A stretch of DNA of 64,000 nucleotides from Porticoccus hydrocarbonoclasticus MCTG13d (lineage in GTDB: Bacteria; Pseudomonadota; Gammaproteobacteria; Pseudomonadales; Porticoccaceae), in NCBI RefSeq assembly GCF_000744735.1, contig NZ_JQMM01000001.1, positions 682,001-746,000 of the forward strand, given 5' to 3'. Of the stretch, positions 33,459 through 42,185 are shown piece by piece; the first letter of the stretch is position 1; every line of letters begins with the position of its first letter. The position numbers and the translations under genes were made by a program. The notes beneath the pieces were generated by a model that was not told the DNA's origin, made no database searches, and worked only from the letters and a program-made list of their open reading frames with translations.

Positions 33459-34931
33459 TTAATTTCCCTCAATTCCCAAAGAGTCCCAGATCTCGTCGAT
33501 TCTGTTCTTGACGGCGGGCTCCATGGTGATGGGCCGACCCCATTCGCGATGGGTTTCGCCAGGAAATTTGTTGGTGGCATCGAAACCGATTTTTGAGCCA
33601 AGTCCTGAGACCGGCGATGCAAAATCCAGGTAATCGATAGGGGTGTTGTCGATAATCACCGTATCCCGTCGCGGATCCATCCGGGTCGTCATGGCCCAGA
33701 TCACATCCTGCCAGTCCCTCGCATTGATATCATCATCGGTGACCACCACGAATTTGGTGTACATGAACTGCCGCAAAAATGACCATACTCCCATCATCAC
33801 GCGCTTGGCATGCCCCGGATACTGTTTTTTCATGGTGACCACGGCCATCCGGTAGGAGCAACCCTCCGGTGGCAGATAAAAGTCGACAATTTCCGGAAAC
33901 TGTTTTTTCAGAATGGGCACGAACACCTCGTTCAGTGCCACGCCGAGAATGGCCGGCTCATCCGGTGGTCTGCCGGTGTAAGTGCTGTGATAGATGGGGT
34001 CGCGGCGATGGGTGATGCGCTCCACGGTGAACACCGGAAACCGGTCCACTTCATTGTAGTAACCGGTGTGGTCACCAAAGGGCCCCTCGTCGGCCATTTC
34101 ATCGGGATAGAGATAACCCTCGAGAATGAATTCCGCGCTGGCGGGGACCTGAAGGTTGCTGCCCAGGCACTTGACCACGCGGGTTTTCTCACCGCGCAGC
34201 AGTCCGGCAAACGCGTATTCGGACAGGGTATCCGGCACCGGGGTGACAGCGCCCAGAATGGTCGCCGGGTCCGCGCCCAGGGCGACGGCTACCGGGAAGG
34301 GTTCCCCCGGATGCGCCAGTTGCCAGTCGCGGAAGTCCAGCGCGCCGCCGCGGTGGGACAGCCAGCGCATGATCAACTTGTTTTTGCCGATTACCTGCTG
34401 CCGGTAGATGCCGAGATTCTGGCGCTCTTTTTCCGGTCCTCTGGTAATGACCAGGGGCCAGGTGATCAGTGGGCCTGCATCCCCGGGCCAGCAGGTCTGG
34501 ATGGGCAGTTTGCCAAGATCCACCTCGGCGTCCTCAATAATGACTTCCTGGCAGGGTGCATTTTTCACCACCTTGGCGGGCATATTGAGGATGGGTTTGA
34601 ATTTATGGCGTTTCTCCCAGAGATCCCTAACGCCTTTTGGCGGTTCCGGTTCCCGCAGAAAGGCCAGCAGTTCGCCGACCTCGCGCAGGGCGGCGACATT
34701 CTCCTGGCCCATACCCATGGCGACCCGTTCCGGTGTGCCAAACAGGTTGCCCAGCACCGGGATGTCAAAGCCCCTGGGATTTTCGAATAACAGGGCGGGG
34801 CCGCCAGCCCGCAGGGTTCGGTCACAGATTTCGGTCATTTCCAGATAGGGATCGATTTCTGCGGAGATGCGCTTAAGCTCACCGCGTTGTTCCAGAAACT
34901 GAATGAATTCTCGCAGGTCGGTATATTTCAT
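33459..34931 (-). CDS. ubiD: 4-hydroxy-3-polyprenylbenzoate decarboxylase UbiD
   Basis: UbiD removes the carboxyl group from the prenylated ring in ubiquinone synthesis and needs prenylated FMN. The protein begins [20 protein letters not shown], the usual start, giving 490 residues; the longer open frame to 34991 is not needed. Conserved blocks include [17 protein letters not shown] and [13 protein letters not shown] (with the catalytic Glu region). coq7, another ubiquinone gene, is also in the window but 22 kb away. The gene appears to be alone. Confidence 0.95.
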   Translation of the reverse strand: MKYTDLREFIQFLEQRGELKRISAEIDPYLEMTEICDRTLRAGGPALLFENPRGFDIPVLGNLFGTPERVAMGMGQENVAALREVGELLAFLREPEPPKGVRDLWEKRHKFKPILNMPAKVVKNAPCQEVIIEDAEVDLGKLPIQTCWPGDAGPLITWPLVITRGPEKERQNLGIYRQQVIGKNKLIMRWLSHRGGALDFRDWQLAHPGEPFPVAVALGADPATILGAVTPVPDTLSEYAFAGLLRGEKTRVVKCLGSNLQVPASAEFILEGYLYPDEMADEGPFGDHTGYYNEVDRFPVFTVERITHRRDPIYHSTYTGRPPDEPAILGVALNEVFVPILKKQFPEIVDFYLPPEGCSYRMAVVTMKKQYPGHAKRVMMGVWSFLRQFMYTKFVVVTDDDINARDWQDVIWAMTTRMDPRRDTVIIDNTPIDYLDFASPVSGLGSKIGFDATNKFPGETHREWGRPITMEPAVKNRIDEIWDSLGIEGN

Positions 34932-35054
34932 AAGTGTGCCTGAACAATAACTCCGGCAAGTGTTACGACAACGGTTGGCGAATGCAATCACTGTAATGCC
35001 ATGCGGCCCCTCGGGGTAGATGCAATACCCGGTTGTTGGCGTTACATTAACGCT

Positions 35055-35414
35055 ATGGCCTACTTTTTTCTGATTTTAATTGTGGCACTGGTGCATTTCG
35101 GTTTCGTACTGTTTGTGATCGCCGGTGGTTTGCTGGCTTTCCAGTGGCCCACCATACTCTGGTGGCACCTGGCCGGGGCGCTGTATGGCATTGCGATTAT
35201 GCTGGTAGGTTGGCGTTGTCCTCTCACCAGACTGGAGGCTTGGCTGCGTGAGCGTCGCGGTGAGCGACTGGTAACCCAGTGGGAGTTTCTGCGCCACTAT
35301 GTCTGGTCCCATATCGGCCTGCGTGGCAACGAGTGGTTTATTACAGTGGTATTGATGATGGCAATGGTGCTGTTCAACTACCGGGCATATCGGTTTGTCA
35401 TCGTGGGGAGTTAG
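35055..35414 (+). CDS. DUF2784 family small membrane protein
   Basis: A 119-residue hydrophobic protein that I recognise as DUF2784: [49 protein letters not shown]. It has three membrane helices, near residues 4-26, 33-53 and 96-113. Function is unknown. The ATG at 35055 gives the natural start at the first helix. The K+ channel gene starts five bases after its stop, so they are likely co-transcribed. Confidence 0.75.
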   Translation: MAYFFLILIVALVHFGFVLFVIAGGLLAFQWPTILWWHLAGALYGIAIMLVGWRCPLTRLEAWLRERRGERLVTQWEFLRHYVWSHIGLRGNEWFITVVLMMAMVLFNYRAYRFVIVGS

Positions 35415-35419
35415 GGTTG

Positions 35420-35863
35420 ATGGAACTTGTCGGGGTTTTTGGATTCAACTCGATCGTGGTCGCCCTGGCCGTCCTTATCCACTATGAGGTTTTATCGCGT
35501 CTGGCGACCGTTTTGCCAATGTTGGATATTCGGCCACGGTTGCGGGTCCTGGTGGCAATCTTTGCGGCCTTTATTGCCCATGTGGCGGAAATATGGACCT
35601 TTGCTCTGGCGTTTTATCTGCTGCTGCAAGTGGGGGGCAGTGCTTTGGTCGGCAACTTTGACGGTTCCCTGCTGGACTGTATTTATTTCTCTTTCAGTAA
35701 CTATACATCGCTCGGCTATGGCGACATCGAGCCATTTGGCCATATCCGCTTCCTGGCGGTGCTGGAAGCCCTGATCGGTCTGATCATGATCGGCTGGACG
35801 GCCTCTTTCATGTATATCGAAATGCAGAAATTCTGGATGTCGGGCAAAAATGGTCGCCGATGA
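35420..35863 (+). CDS. Two-pore-helix type potassium channel protein
   Basis: A 147-residue ion-channel family protein. The pore region reads YFSFSNYTSLGYGDIEP, with the GYGD selectivity filter of K+ channels, and a final membrane helix (LEALIGLIMIGWTASFMY) follows. Two helices precede the pore. There is no RCK or cyclic-nucleotide domain, so it is a bare pore. The start at 35420 is five bases after the DUF2784 stop. Ion selectivity is inferred from the filter only. Confidence 0.8.
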   Translation: MELVGVFGFNSIVVALAVLIHYEVLSRLATVLPMLDIRPRLRVLVAIFAAFIAHVAEIWTFALAFYLLLQVGGSALVGNFDGSLLDCIYFSFSNYTSLGYGDIEPFGHIRFLAVLEALIGLIMIGWTASFMYIEMQKFWMSGKNGRR

Positions 35864-35874
35864 TGCAGACGGCG

Positions 35875-36732
35875 CTATTCAAAAACGATGGTTTTGTTGC
35901 CGTGCAATAGCACGCGATCCTCAAGGTGATAGCGCAGGCCTTTGGCCAGCACATTTTTTTCCACATCCTTGCCCTTGCGCACCAGGTCTGGAACGCTGTC
36001 GTGATGGCTGATGCGGACCACATCCTGCTCGATAATCGGGCCGGCATCCAGGTCGCTAGTCACATAGTGACAGGTGGCACCGATCAGCTTCACACCTCTT
36101 TCCGCCGCCTGGTGATAGGGTTTTGCCCCGACAAAAGCTGGCAGAAAACTGTGGTGGATATTGATGATCTGTCCCGGGTAGGTGGCGCACAGTTCCGGCG
36201 GCAGGATTTGCATGTAGCGGGCCAGCACGATCACATCCGCCCTGCTCTGGGCAATTTGCGTTGCCACGTCTGCAAAGTGCGCTGTCTTGTCACTCTGACT
36301 CACCGGTATATGGTGATAGGGAATATTATGCCAGTTCACATAACTGCGCAGTTCATCATGGTTCGAAATCACACAGGGGATATCAAACTGCATTTCACCG
36401 CTGCGCCAGCGGTATAAAAGATCAGACAGACAGTGGGCCTGGGTGCTGGCCATTAACACTACCCGTTTTGGCTTGCTGGTATCTGTCAGCCGCCATTGCA
36501 TGTCGTATTGCTCTGCCAGTGGCGCGAAGCGGGCAGTGAGCTCCTCCGGGCCGTAGGGCAGCGAATCGGCTGCAATTACCTGGCGCATAAAAAACCAGTT
36601 GGTGTCGGGGTCTCGGTAGTAGTTTGCCTCGGTCAACAGGCCACCCTCGTTGGCGAGGAATGAGCTCACGGCGGCCACCAGACCAACGCGGTCCGGACAG
36701 GATACGATCAGACGAAAACTGTGCGTGTTCAT
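35875..36732 (-). CDS. purU: Formyltetrahydrofolate deformylase PurU
   Basis: PurU hydrolyses 10-formyl-THF to formate and THF. This balances one-carbon units and supplies formate to PurT. The 285-residue protein has an N-terminal ACT domain (LIVSCPDRVGLVAAVSSFLANEGG) and a formyl-transferase domain with catalytic NIHHSFLPAFVGAKPYHQA and a later GATCHYVTSDLDAGPII. The length is typical. It converges on the K+ channel gene with 11 bases between stops. Confidence 0.95.
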   Translation of the reverse strand: MNTHSFRLIVSCPDRVGLVAAVSSFLANEGGLLTEANYYRDPDTNWFFMRQVIAADSLPYGPEELTARFAPLAEQYDMQWRLTDTSKPKRVVLMASTQAHCLSDLLYRWRSGEMQFDIPCVISNHDELRSYVNWHNIPYHHIPVSQSDKTAHFADVATQIAQSRADVIVLARYMQILPPELCATYPGQIINIHHSFLPAFVGAKPYHQAAERGVKLIGATCHYVTSDLDAGPIIEQDVVRISHHDSVPDLVRKGKDVEKNVLAKGLRYHLEDRVLLHGNKTIVFE

Positions 36733-36852
36733 GGGGTGTTCAGACTGGCCTTAAGGAAACGGAACTGTCTCATATTTACGGGTGAATTTCACCCGCCATG
36801 CCAAAAAGGCTCTGTGTCCAGAAGTTGCTGTTCCTCGGCCGGTTTCCTCCGA

Positions 36853-37389
36853 TTATTTCAGCGGTTGCAACAGGTCGCGAAACCGGGGGTGTTCTGCGCT
36901 ACCCAGCCATTCAAAGATCACCATTTCGGTGGTGACGATTTCTGTGTGGTGGTGAGTCAGTCTGGCAATGGCCGCCTCGCGATCATGCGGTTTTCGGGAG
37001 CCGGTAGCATCGCTCACCAGATAGACTTTCTTGCCCGCCGCCTTGAGCCCGAGTACGGTTTGCAGGACACAGACATGGCTTTCACAGCCACCGATCACCC
37101 ATTGCCGGCGGTCCCCGGCCAGTGCCAGCAGTTGCCCGGTTTTAACCGCATTAAAGGTCATTTTTTCCAGTACCACTTCCCCATCGCAGGCCGCCAATGC
37201 CGGTGTTGTGGCACCAAGGCCCCGGGGATACTGTTCGGTGTAAACGATGGGTATACCGAGAGTTCTGGCCGATTGGATGAGTCGTTCGAGGTTGCGGACG
37301 ATCTGTTCGCCTTGATGGATGGCGGGTAACAGCCGGTTCTGCATGTCAATGACCAGCAGCAGGGATTGCGTCGGGTCAATTGTCAGCAT
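36853..37389 (-). CDS. Isochorismatase-family cysteine hydrolase
   Basis: A 178-residue hydrolase of the isochorismatase-like superfamily. LLLVIDMQNRLLPAIH carries the catalytic Asp and VIGGCESHVCVLQTVLGL the catalytic Cys. The substrate is unknown; the closest general type is the YcaC-like group. Its start overlaps the end of the TetR gene by seven bases in the same direction, so the regulator and enzyme share a transcript. Confidence 0.85.
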   Translation of the reverse strand: MLTIDPTQSLLLVIDMQNRLLPAIHQGEQIVRNLERLIQSARTLGIPIVYTEQYPRGLGATTPALAACDGEVVLEKMTFNAVKTGQLLALAGDRRQWVIGGCESHVCVLQTVLGLKAAGKKVYLVSDATGSRKPHDREAAIARLTHHHTEIVTTEMVIFEWLGSAEHPRFRDLLQPLK

Positions 37390-38054
37390 GGTATTTCTCC
37401 CTCGATCCGGGTGGTCAGTGTGTCGGAAAAACTGGCCATCATCTGCTCGGCGTTGGCATTGAAAATCCTGATGCGACCGGTATGCGCCAGCAGCAAAAGA
37501 CCCGTGGCGTAGGCAAAGACGCTGGCCGTTATCTCGCTGGCGCGGACTGCACTGACGCCCATGGCCAGGGCGGCATCCGTGATAGGTTGCAGGCTGGATT
37601 GTAACTGTCGATTGAGTTCGGAATCCCTCACCCGGCCGAGTCCCTTGGGCTTCATGCCGCCACGGAACAGATAAAAGCCCAGATCGAGATCACCGGGGTT
37701 GTTTCGATAGTAATTAAAAAACGCCATGGCGGAGGCCTTGAGTCGCTGAACGGGCGTGTCGATCTGGTGGATGGCGGTTGCAATGTCGGCATTCAGCGTC
37801 GCTAGGGATTGGCCCAGCAGTTCCGCATAGACCGCCTCTTTCGAGTCGAAGTAAAAATAAAGCGCAGCGGGGGTGTATCCGGACTCTTTGGCGATAGCGC
37901 GCAAACTTGCTCCTTCTAGGCCCTCTGTCTCGAAAACCCGTCGAGCCGCCCGCAGAATGATGTCCCGTTTCAGCGCGCTGCTGGCCGAGGGGCGTTTGCC
38001 TTTGGCAATTTTGTGAGGCTCAGTGGCGGGTTGTTTGGTCGACGAGGTCGGCAT
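37383..38054 (-). CDS. TetR-family transcriptional regulator
   Basis: A TetR regulator of about 223 residues. The helix-turn-helix is GASLRAIAKESGYTPAALYFY, preceded by RDIILRAARRVFETEGLE. I start at MPTSSTKQ (38054); the longer frame runs into the divergent promoter. A lysine- and serine-rich arm precedes the HTH. It is divergent from the HpaB/AbfD-like flavoenzyme and overlaps the isochorismatase gene, so it probably controls both directions. A perfect 5-1-5 inverted repeat lies in the shared promoter. Confidence 0.88.
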   Translation of the reverse strand: MPTSSTKQPATEPHKIAKGKRPSASSALKRDIILRAARRVFETEGLEGASLRAIAKESGYTPAALYFYFDSKEAVYAELLGQSLATLNADIATAIHQIDTPVQRLKASAMAFFNYYRNNPGDLDLGFYLFRGGMKPKGLGRVRDSELNRQLQSSLQPITDAALAMGVSAVRASEITASVFAYATGLLLLAHTGRIRIFNANAEQMMASFSDTLTTRIEGEIPC

Positions 38055-38075
38055 GAAAGATGGGTCCGGCTTGGT

Positions 38076-38105
38076 TTGACAGAAAAATTTTAACAGTGTT
38101 AGATT
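38076..38105 (+). promoter_or_regulatory. Promoter with embedded TetR-type operator
   Basis: A consensus -35 TTGACA (38076-38081) is followed 18 bases later by TAGATT (38100-38105). Between and overlapping them is the inverted repeat TAACA-G-TGTTA (38091-38101). A repressor bound there would block RNA polymerase, the usual design for a TetR gene divergent from its target. Confidence 0.5.
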
Positions 38106-38137
38106 GTGTCCGCAAAGAAACACTTGAGGGTTTTCCC

Positions 38138-39658
38138 ATGCTGATGACGGCAGCTGAGTATCGTGAGTCCCTGCGGCGCTATCAACCCAGGGTGTTTATC
38201 AATGGCAGACAGGTGGACAGTGTGGTGGATGAACCGCTCCTGGCCCCCGGCATCGCGGCTGTAGGGGTAACCTATGACTTTGCCTGCAATCCCCGCCACG
38301 CGGCATTGCTGACGGCAACCCAGGGCACTACCGGAAAGCAGGTCAACCGGATGTTGCATATCAACGAAAGTGCCACTGACCTGCTGCATAAGCTGGAAGC
38401 CGTCAGGTTGGTGTGCGCCGAATCCGGTTGCGCCCAGCGCTACCTGTCCCAGGATGGTCTGAATGCGCTGTTTCAATCGACCCAATTGACGGATGCCAAT
38501 CACGGGACCGACTACCATCCGCGTTTTCTCGACTATCTGCACGACGTTCAGGCGCGCGACCTCACCCTGGGCGTTGCCATGACCGATGCCAAGGGCGACC
38601 GGTCCAAGCGGCCCGGCCAGCAGGAAAACCCGGATACCTATGTGCATATTGTGGAGCGCCGGTCAGACGGGATTGTGATCAGTGGCACCAAGGCAATTGT
38701 CACCGGTGCCCCTTACATGCATGAGTTTCTGGTCATGCCCTGCCGTACCCATACACCGGAAGATGCCGACTTTGCTGTGGCCTGTGCCGTGCCCGTGGAT
38801 GCGCCGGGGATCACCATTGTGGCCCGGCCTGCCGGCCGGCCCGGTGAGAGCGCTGCAAAATTTTCGGCCAAATATGGCCAGTCGACCGGTGTGGTTGTTT
38901 TTGACAAGGTTTTTGTGCCCCACGAGCGGGTATTTCTCGCGGGTGAATACGAGGAGGGCGGTTTCCTGACCACCAGCTATGCCACCCACCACCGCCACTC
39001 CTGTATCGGTGCCCGGGCGGGGTTTGGCAATTTGTTGATCGGTGCCGGTGCGCTGATTACCGAGGCCAATGGTCTGGATCCGGATCGCCACAGTCATATT
39101 CGCGACGCCATGGTGGAGCTAATCACCATCACGGAAAGTTTTTTTGCCTGTGGCGTGGCTGCTTCGGTTTACTGCGTGCAGGATCCCGCAGGGGTGGCGA
39201 TGCCGGACCCGGTCTTTTCCAATATCGGCAAGCTGCTGCTCGCCACCAAGATTTATGACATGCACAAGCTGGCGCACTATGTGTCCGGTGGCTTGATTGT
39301 CTCCCTGCCTGGCCCCGATGAGGATCACAATCCAGAAACCGCCGCATCACTGGCCGCCGTCCTCGGTGGACGACCGGATATTCCCGCCGCACAGCGTCTC
39401 GAAGTGGCCCGGTTTATCGAGGACCTGACGGCCTCCCATCAGGGCGGTTGGTACTCGGTCATCTCGCTGCACGGCGGCGGTTCGCCGGAGGCGATGAAGC
39501 GCGAAATCTGGCGCAACTATCCCGTCTATGAAAAGCAGGACCTGGTGGAGCGGCTGCTGGATCGCGGCGTACTCGATGAGGGGAAACGCGTCTCGAGACA
39601 GCCCGGTCGCTGCTGCGTCAGGGGCTGCGAAGTGCCCGAGCCGCCGAAGGAGAAATAG
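38138..39658 (+). CDS. HpaB / 4-hydroxybutyryl-CoA dehydratase (AbfD) family flavoprotein
   Basis: A 506-residue FAD protein of the 4-hydroxyphenylacetate 3-hydroxylase family, in the branch that includes 4-hydroxybutyryl-CoA dehydratase. GVAMTDAKGDRSKRPGQQEN and HIVERRSDGIVISGTKAIVTGAPYMHE are family signatures. AbfD binds a [4Fe-4S] cluster through three Cys and one His. By my alignment from memory, Cys98 and His285 are kept, but the other two positions are Tyr102 and Ala292. The C-terminus is Cys-rich (GRCCVRGCEVPEP). So it may be a flavin-only isomerase or monooxygenase. Start ATG 38138 has GAGGG upstream. It is probably regulated by the divergent TetR protein. Confidence 0.8.
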   Translation: MLMTAAEYRESLRRYQPRVFINGRQVDSVVDEPLLAPGIAAVGVTYDFACNPRHAALLTATQGTTGKQVNRMLHINESATDLLHKLEAVRLVCAESGCAQRYLSQDGLNALFQSTQLTDANHGTDYHPRFLDYLHDVQARDLTLGVAMTDAKGDRSKRPGQQENPDTYVHIVERRSDGIVISGTKAIVTGAPYMHEFLVMPCRTHTPEDADFAVACAVPVDAPGITIVARPAGRPGESAAKFSAKYGQSTGVVVFDKVFVPHERVFLAGEYEEGGFLTTSYATHHRHSCIGARAGFGNLLIGAGALITEANGLDPDRHSHIRDAMVELITITESFFACGVAASVYCVQDPAGVAMPDPVFSNIGKLLLATKIYDMHKLAHYVSGGLIVSLPGPDEDHNPETAASLAAVLGGRPDIPAAQRLEVARFIEDLTASHQGGWYSVISLHGGGSPEAMKREIWRNYPVYEKQDLVERLLDRGVLDEGKRVSRQPGRCCVRGCEVPEPPKEK

Positions 39659-39783
39659 CCCACTCTTGCCGCGACAGAATCTTCCCGGGTCGCTGTGTAT
39701 CGGATTGCGACGCCTGCTGTTCTGCGGCATAGTAACTCGCCATTGAATAGTAACCCGCCATTGATCAGTACACAGGCCTTACC

Positions 39784-40446
39784 ATGACAGACTATCTGAT
39801 AGCGCCCTCCATTCTCTCGGCAGATTTTGCCCGACTGGGGGAGGAGGTGGACGCGGTTCTCGAAGCGGGTGCCGATGTTGTCCATTTTGACGTGATGGAC
39901 AACCATTATGTGCCGAATCTGACCATTGGCCCCATGGTTTGCAGGGCATTGCGCCGCTACGGTATCCGTGCCCCGATTGATGTGCACCTGATGGTGGAAC
40001 CGGTGGATCAGCTGATCGGTGACTTCGCCGAGGCCGGCGCCAGTTGGATCACCTTTCATCCAGAGGCGTCAAAACATGTGGATCGCTCGCTGCAGTTGAT
40101 TCGCGATGCCGGTTGCAAGGCCGGGTTGGTGCTGAACCCGGCTACCAGTCTGGAGCCGGTGAAGTATGTGCTCGACAAGGTGGATATGCTGTTGCTGATG
40201 TCGGTCAATCCGGGCTTTGGTGGCCAGAAATTTATTCCCGCGACACTGGGTAAATTGCGTGAGGCGCGCGCGCTGATTGAAGCCAGTGGTCGTGATATCC
40301 GGCTGGAAGTTGACGGTGGGGTGACGGTCGACAATATCCGGGCGGTTGCCGATGCCGGTGCCGATACCTTTGTCGCCGGTTCGGCTATCTACGGTGCAGG
40401 GGATTATGCTGCGGCCATCGCCGCCATGCGGTCTGCATTGCGCTGA
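39784..40446 (+). CDS. rpe: Ribulose-phosphate 3-epimerase
   Basis: Rpe interconverts ribulose 5-phosphate and xylulose 5-phosphate. The 220-residue TIM barrel begins [17 protein letters not shown] and contains [17 protein letters not shown] (metal-binding His and Asp), [15 protein letters not shown] and [11 protein letters not shown]. All key residues are present. In relatives gph (phosphoglycolate phosphatase) often lies between rpe and trpE; here there are only 218 bases between the two genes and gph is absent. Confidence 0.96.
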   Translation: MTDYLIAPSILSADFARLGEEVDAVLEAGADVVHFDVMDNHYVPNLTIGPMVCRALRRYGIRAPIDVHLMVEPVDQLIGDFAEAGASWITFHPEASKHVDRSLQLIRDAGCKAGLVLNPATSLEPVKYVLDKVDMLLLMSVNPGFGGQKFIPATLGKLREARALIEASGRDIRLEVDGGVTVDNIRAVADAGADTFVAGSAIYGAGDYAAAIAAMRSALR

Positions 40447-40522
40447 AACGCCGACGGCTTTGATGACTTTGCAGGTTCTGGTGAATCCATTAGAATGCGT
40501 CGTCTGACTGTTGGAGGGATCC

Positions 40523-40588
40523 GTGGCATCCGGTAAAGGCCAATCCTGTAGTTCTGCTTACCTCAGCTGGCGATGGCGCAGTTGCTGA
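40523..40588 (+). CDS. trpL: Probable trp leader peptide with two Trp codons
   Basis: A 21-codon frame begins at GTG 40523, with a strong ribosome site (GGAGGGA, 40513-40519) four bases upstream, and ends at TGA 40586. It encodes MASGKGQSCSSAYLSWRWRSC. Two Trp codons (40568 and 40574) flank an Arg near the end, as in transcription attenuators. It lies 77 bases before trpE, and paired RNA segments overlap its stop. Trp is rare, so two within three codons in this position is unlikely by chance. Confidence 0.72.
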   Translation: MASGKGQSCSSAYLSWRWRSC

Positions 40589-40611
40589 ACCCCGCTGCCT
40601 GAAAAGCAGCA
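40583..40611 (+). promoter_or_regulatory. Mutually exclusive hairpins of a trpE attenuator
   Basis: GCTGC (40594-40598) pairs with GCAGC (40606-40610) across a seven-base loop. Alternatively TGCTG (40583-40587), at the end of the leader peptide, pairs with CAGCA (40607-40611). The two foldings exclude each other, and a ribosome held at the Trp codons would decide between them. No strong U-run follows, so termination is less obvious than in enteric trp leaders; control of trpE translation is possible. Confidence 0.45.
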
Positions 40612-40664
40612 TCCTATGCCCTATTGTCTGACATATCTGCGTCCAATGACGCAAGGGAATGACC

Positions 40665-42131
40665 ATGACCCCGACAGAATTTGCCGCGCTGGCTGAGCAG
40701 AATTACAACCGTATTCCAGTAACCCGCGAGGTTCTGGCCGACCTCGAAACCCCCCTGTCCTGTTACCTTAAGCTGGCCAGAGGCGCCTATTCCTACCTGT
40801 TTGAATCCGTTCAGGGCGGCGAGAAATGGGGGCGCTATTCGCTGATCGGCATGCCAGCCACCACCATTCTTAAAGTTTACGGCGATCAACTGACCATCGA
40901 GCGTGATGGTGAGCAGCTGGTCTCGCGAAACACGGATGACCCCCTTCGGGAAATCGAGGAATTCCAGAGTAGTTACCGGATGCCCGAACTGCCGCAACTG
41001 CCCCGTTTTACCGGCGGGCTGGTGGGCTATTTCGGCTATGACACCGTTCGTTATATAGAGCCAAGGCTGAAGAAATCCGTACCACCGGATGCGCTGGGCA
41101 CGCCGGATATCTTGCTGATGGTGTCCGACGAAGTGGTGATCTTCGACAACCTGCTGGGGAAGTTGATCCTGGTGGTGCATGAAGACGCCTCGGAGCCGAA
41201 CGCCTGGAATCTCGCCCAGACCCGTCTGGATGAGCTCGAGGCCAAACTGGCAAACCCCCTGCCGGATTTACCCCCTCTTAAAATGCAGGGCAGCGGTCTG
41301 CAGGAATCGGCATTTGTATCGAGTTTTGGCGAGCAGAACTTCAAACAGGCGGTCAACAAAATCAAGGACTATGTGCTGGCCGGTGATGTGATGCAGGTGG
41401 TTCCTTCCCAGCGTCTCTCCATGGATTTTGAGGCGGAACCACTCAATCTGTACCGCGCATTGCGCTGCCTGAATCCCTCGCCCTATCTCTATTATCTGGA
41501 TATGGATGACTTCCAGATTGCCGGTTCATCGCCGGAAATTCTGGCGCGACTCGAGGATGGCGAGGTGACCGTGAGACCGATTGCCGGCACCCGCCGTCGC
41601 GGTCACACCCCGGAGGAGGACCGCGCGCTGGAAGCGGACATGCTCGCTGACCCCAAGGAAATTGCCGAGCACCTGATGCTGATCGACCTGGGCCGTAATG
41701 ACGTCGGTCGTGTGGCGCAGACGGGCACGGTCAAACTGACCGAAAAAATGTCGGTGGAACGTTACTCCCATGTCATGCACATCATCTCCAATGTCACCGC
41801 ACAGGTCATTCCGGGTACCACGGCTATTGATGTGCTTCGGGCTACGCTACCTGCGGGAACCCTGAGCGGTGCACCGAAAATTCGAGCCATGGAAATCATC
41901 GACGAACTGGAACCGGTCAAGCGCGGTGTTTACGGTGGCGCGGTGGGTTATATCGGTTGGAACGGCAATATGGATACCGCCATTGCCATTCGCACGGCGG
42001 TGATCAAGGACGGCAAGCTGTACGTGCAGGCCGGTGCCGGCATCGTGGCGGACTCGGTGCCGGAACTGGAGTGGAAGGAAACCATGAACAAGGCCCGGGC
42101 CATTTTCCGCGCTGCGGATCTGGTGATATGA
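40665..42131 (+). CDS. trpE: Anthranilate synthase component I
   Basis: TrpE makes anthranilate from chorismate with ammonia supplied by TrpG. The 488-residue protein has the N-terminal regulatory domain ([20 protein letters not shown], the Trp-feedback region) and the chorismate-binding domain ([51 protein letters not shown]). An ATG at 40659 is also in frame, but the AAGGGA ribosome site is better spaced for 40665. trpG is not downstream: the next rightward gene is 9.2 kb away, past the arsenic locus. An apparent Trp-codon leader precedes it. Confidence 0.96.
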   Translation: MTPTEFAALAEQNYNRIPVTREVLADLETPLSCYLKLARGAYSYLFESVQGGEKWGRYSLIGMPATTILKVYGDQLTIERDGEQLVSRNTDDPLREIEEFQSSYRMPELPQLPRFTGGLVGYFGYDTVRYIEPRLKKSVPPDALGTPDILLMVSDEVVIFDNLLGKLILVVHEDASEPNAWNLAQTRLDELEAKLANPLPDLPPLKMQGSGLQESAFVSSFGEQNFKQAVNKIKDYVLAGDVMQVVPSQRLSMDFEAEPLNLYRALRCLNPSPYLYYLDMDDFQIAGSSPEILARLEDGEVTVRPIAGTRRRGHTPEEDRALEADMLADPKEIAEHLMLIDLGRNDVGRVAQTGTVKLTEKMSVERYSHVMHIISNVTAQVIPGTTAIDVLRATLPAGTLSGAPKIRAMEIIDELEPVKRGVYGGAVGYIGWNGNMDTAIAIRTAVIKDGKLYVQAGAGIVADSVPELEWKETMNKARAIFRAADLVI

Positions 42132-42185
42132 GGAGCTCGCTCATCCTACCGGTGGGCGACAACCATACAGGATTGTCTGGGGCAA

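Noticed and set aside
33810-34790. 326-codon frame opposite ubiD
   Set aside because: It lies fully inside ubiD on the other strand, without a domain or ribosome site.
42132-42185. Attachment-site repeats at the edges of the arsenic locus
   Set aside because: I compared the two edges by eye and found no clear direct repeat, integrase or tRNA, so mobility is not supported.
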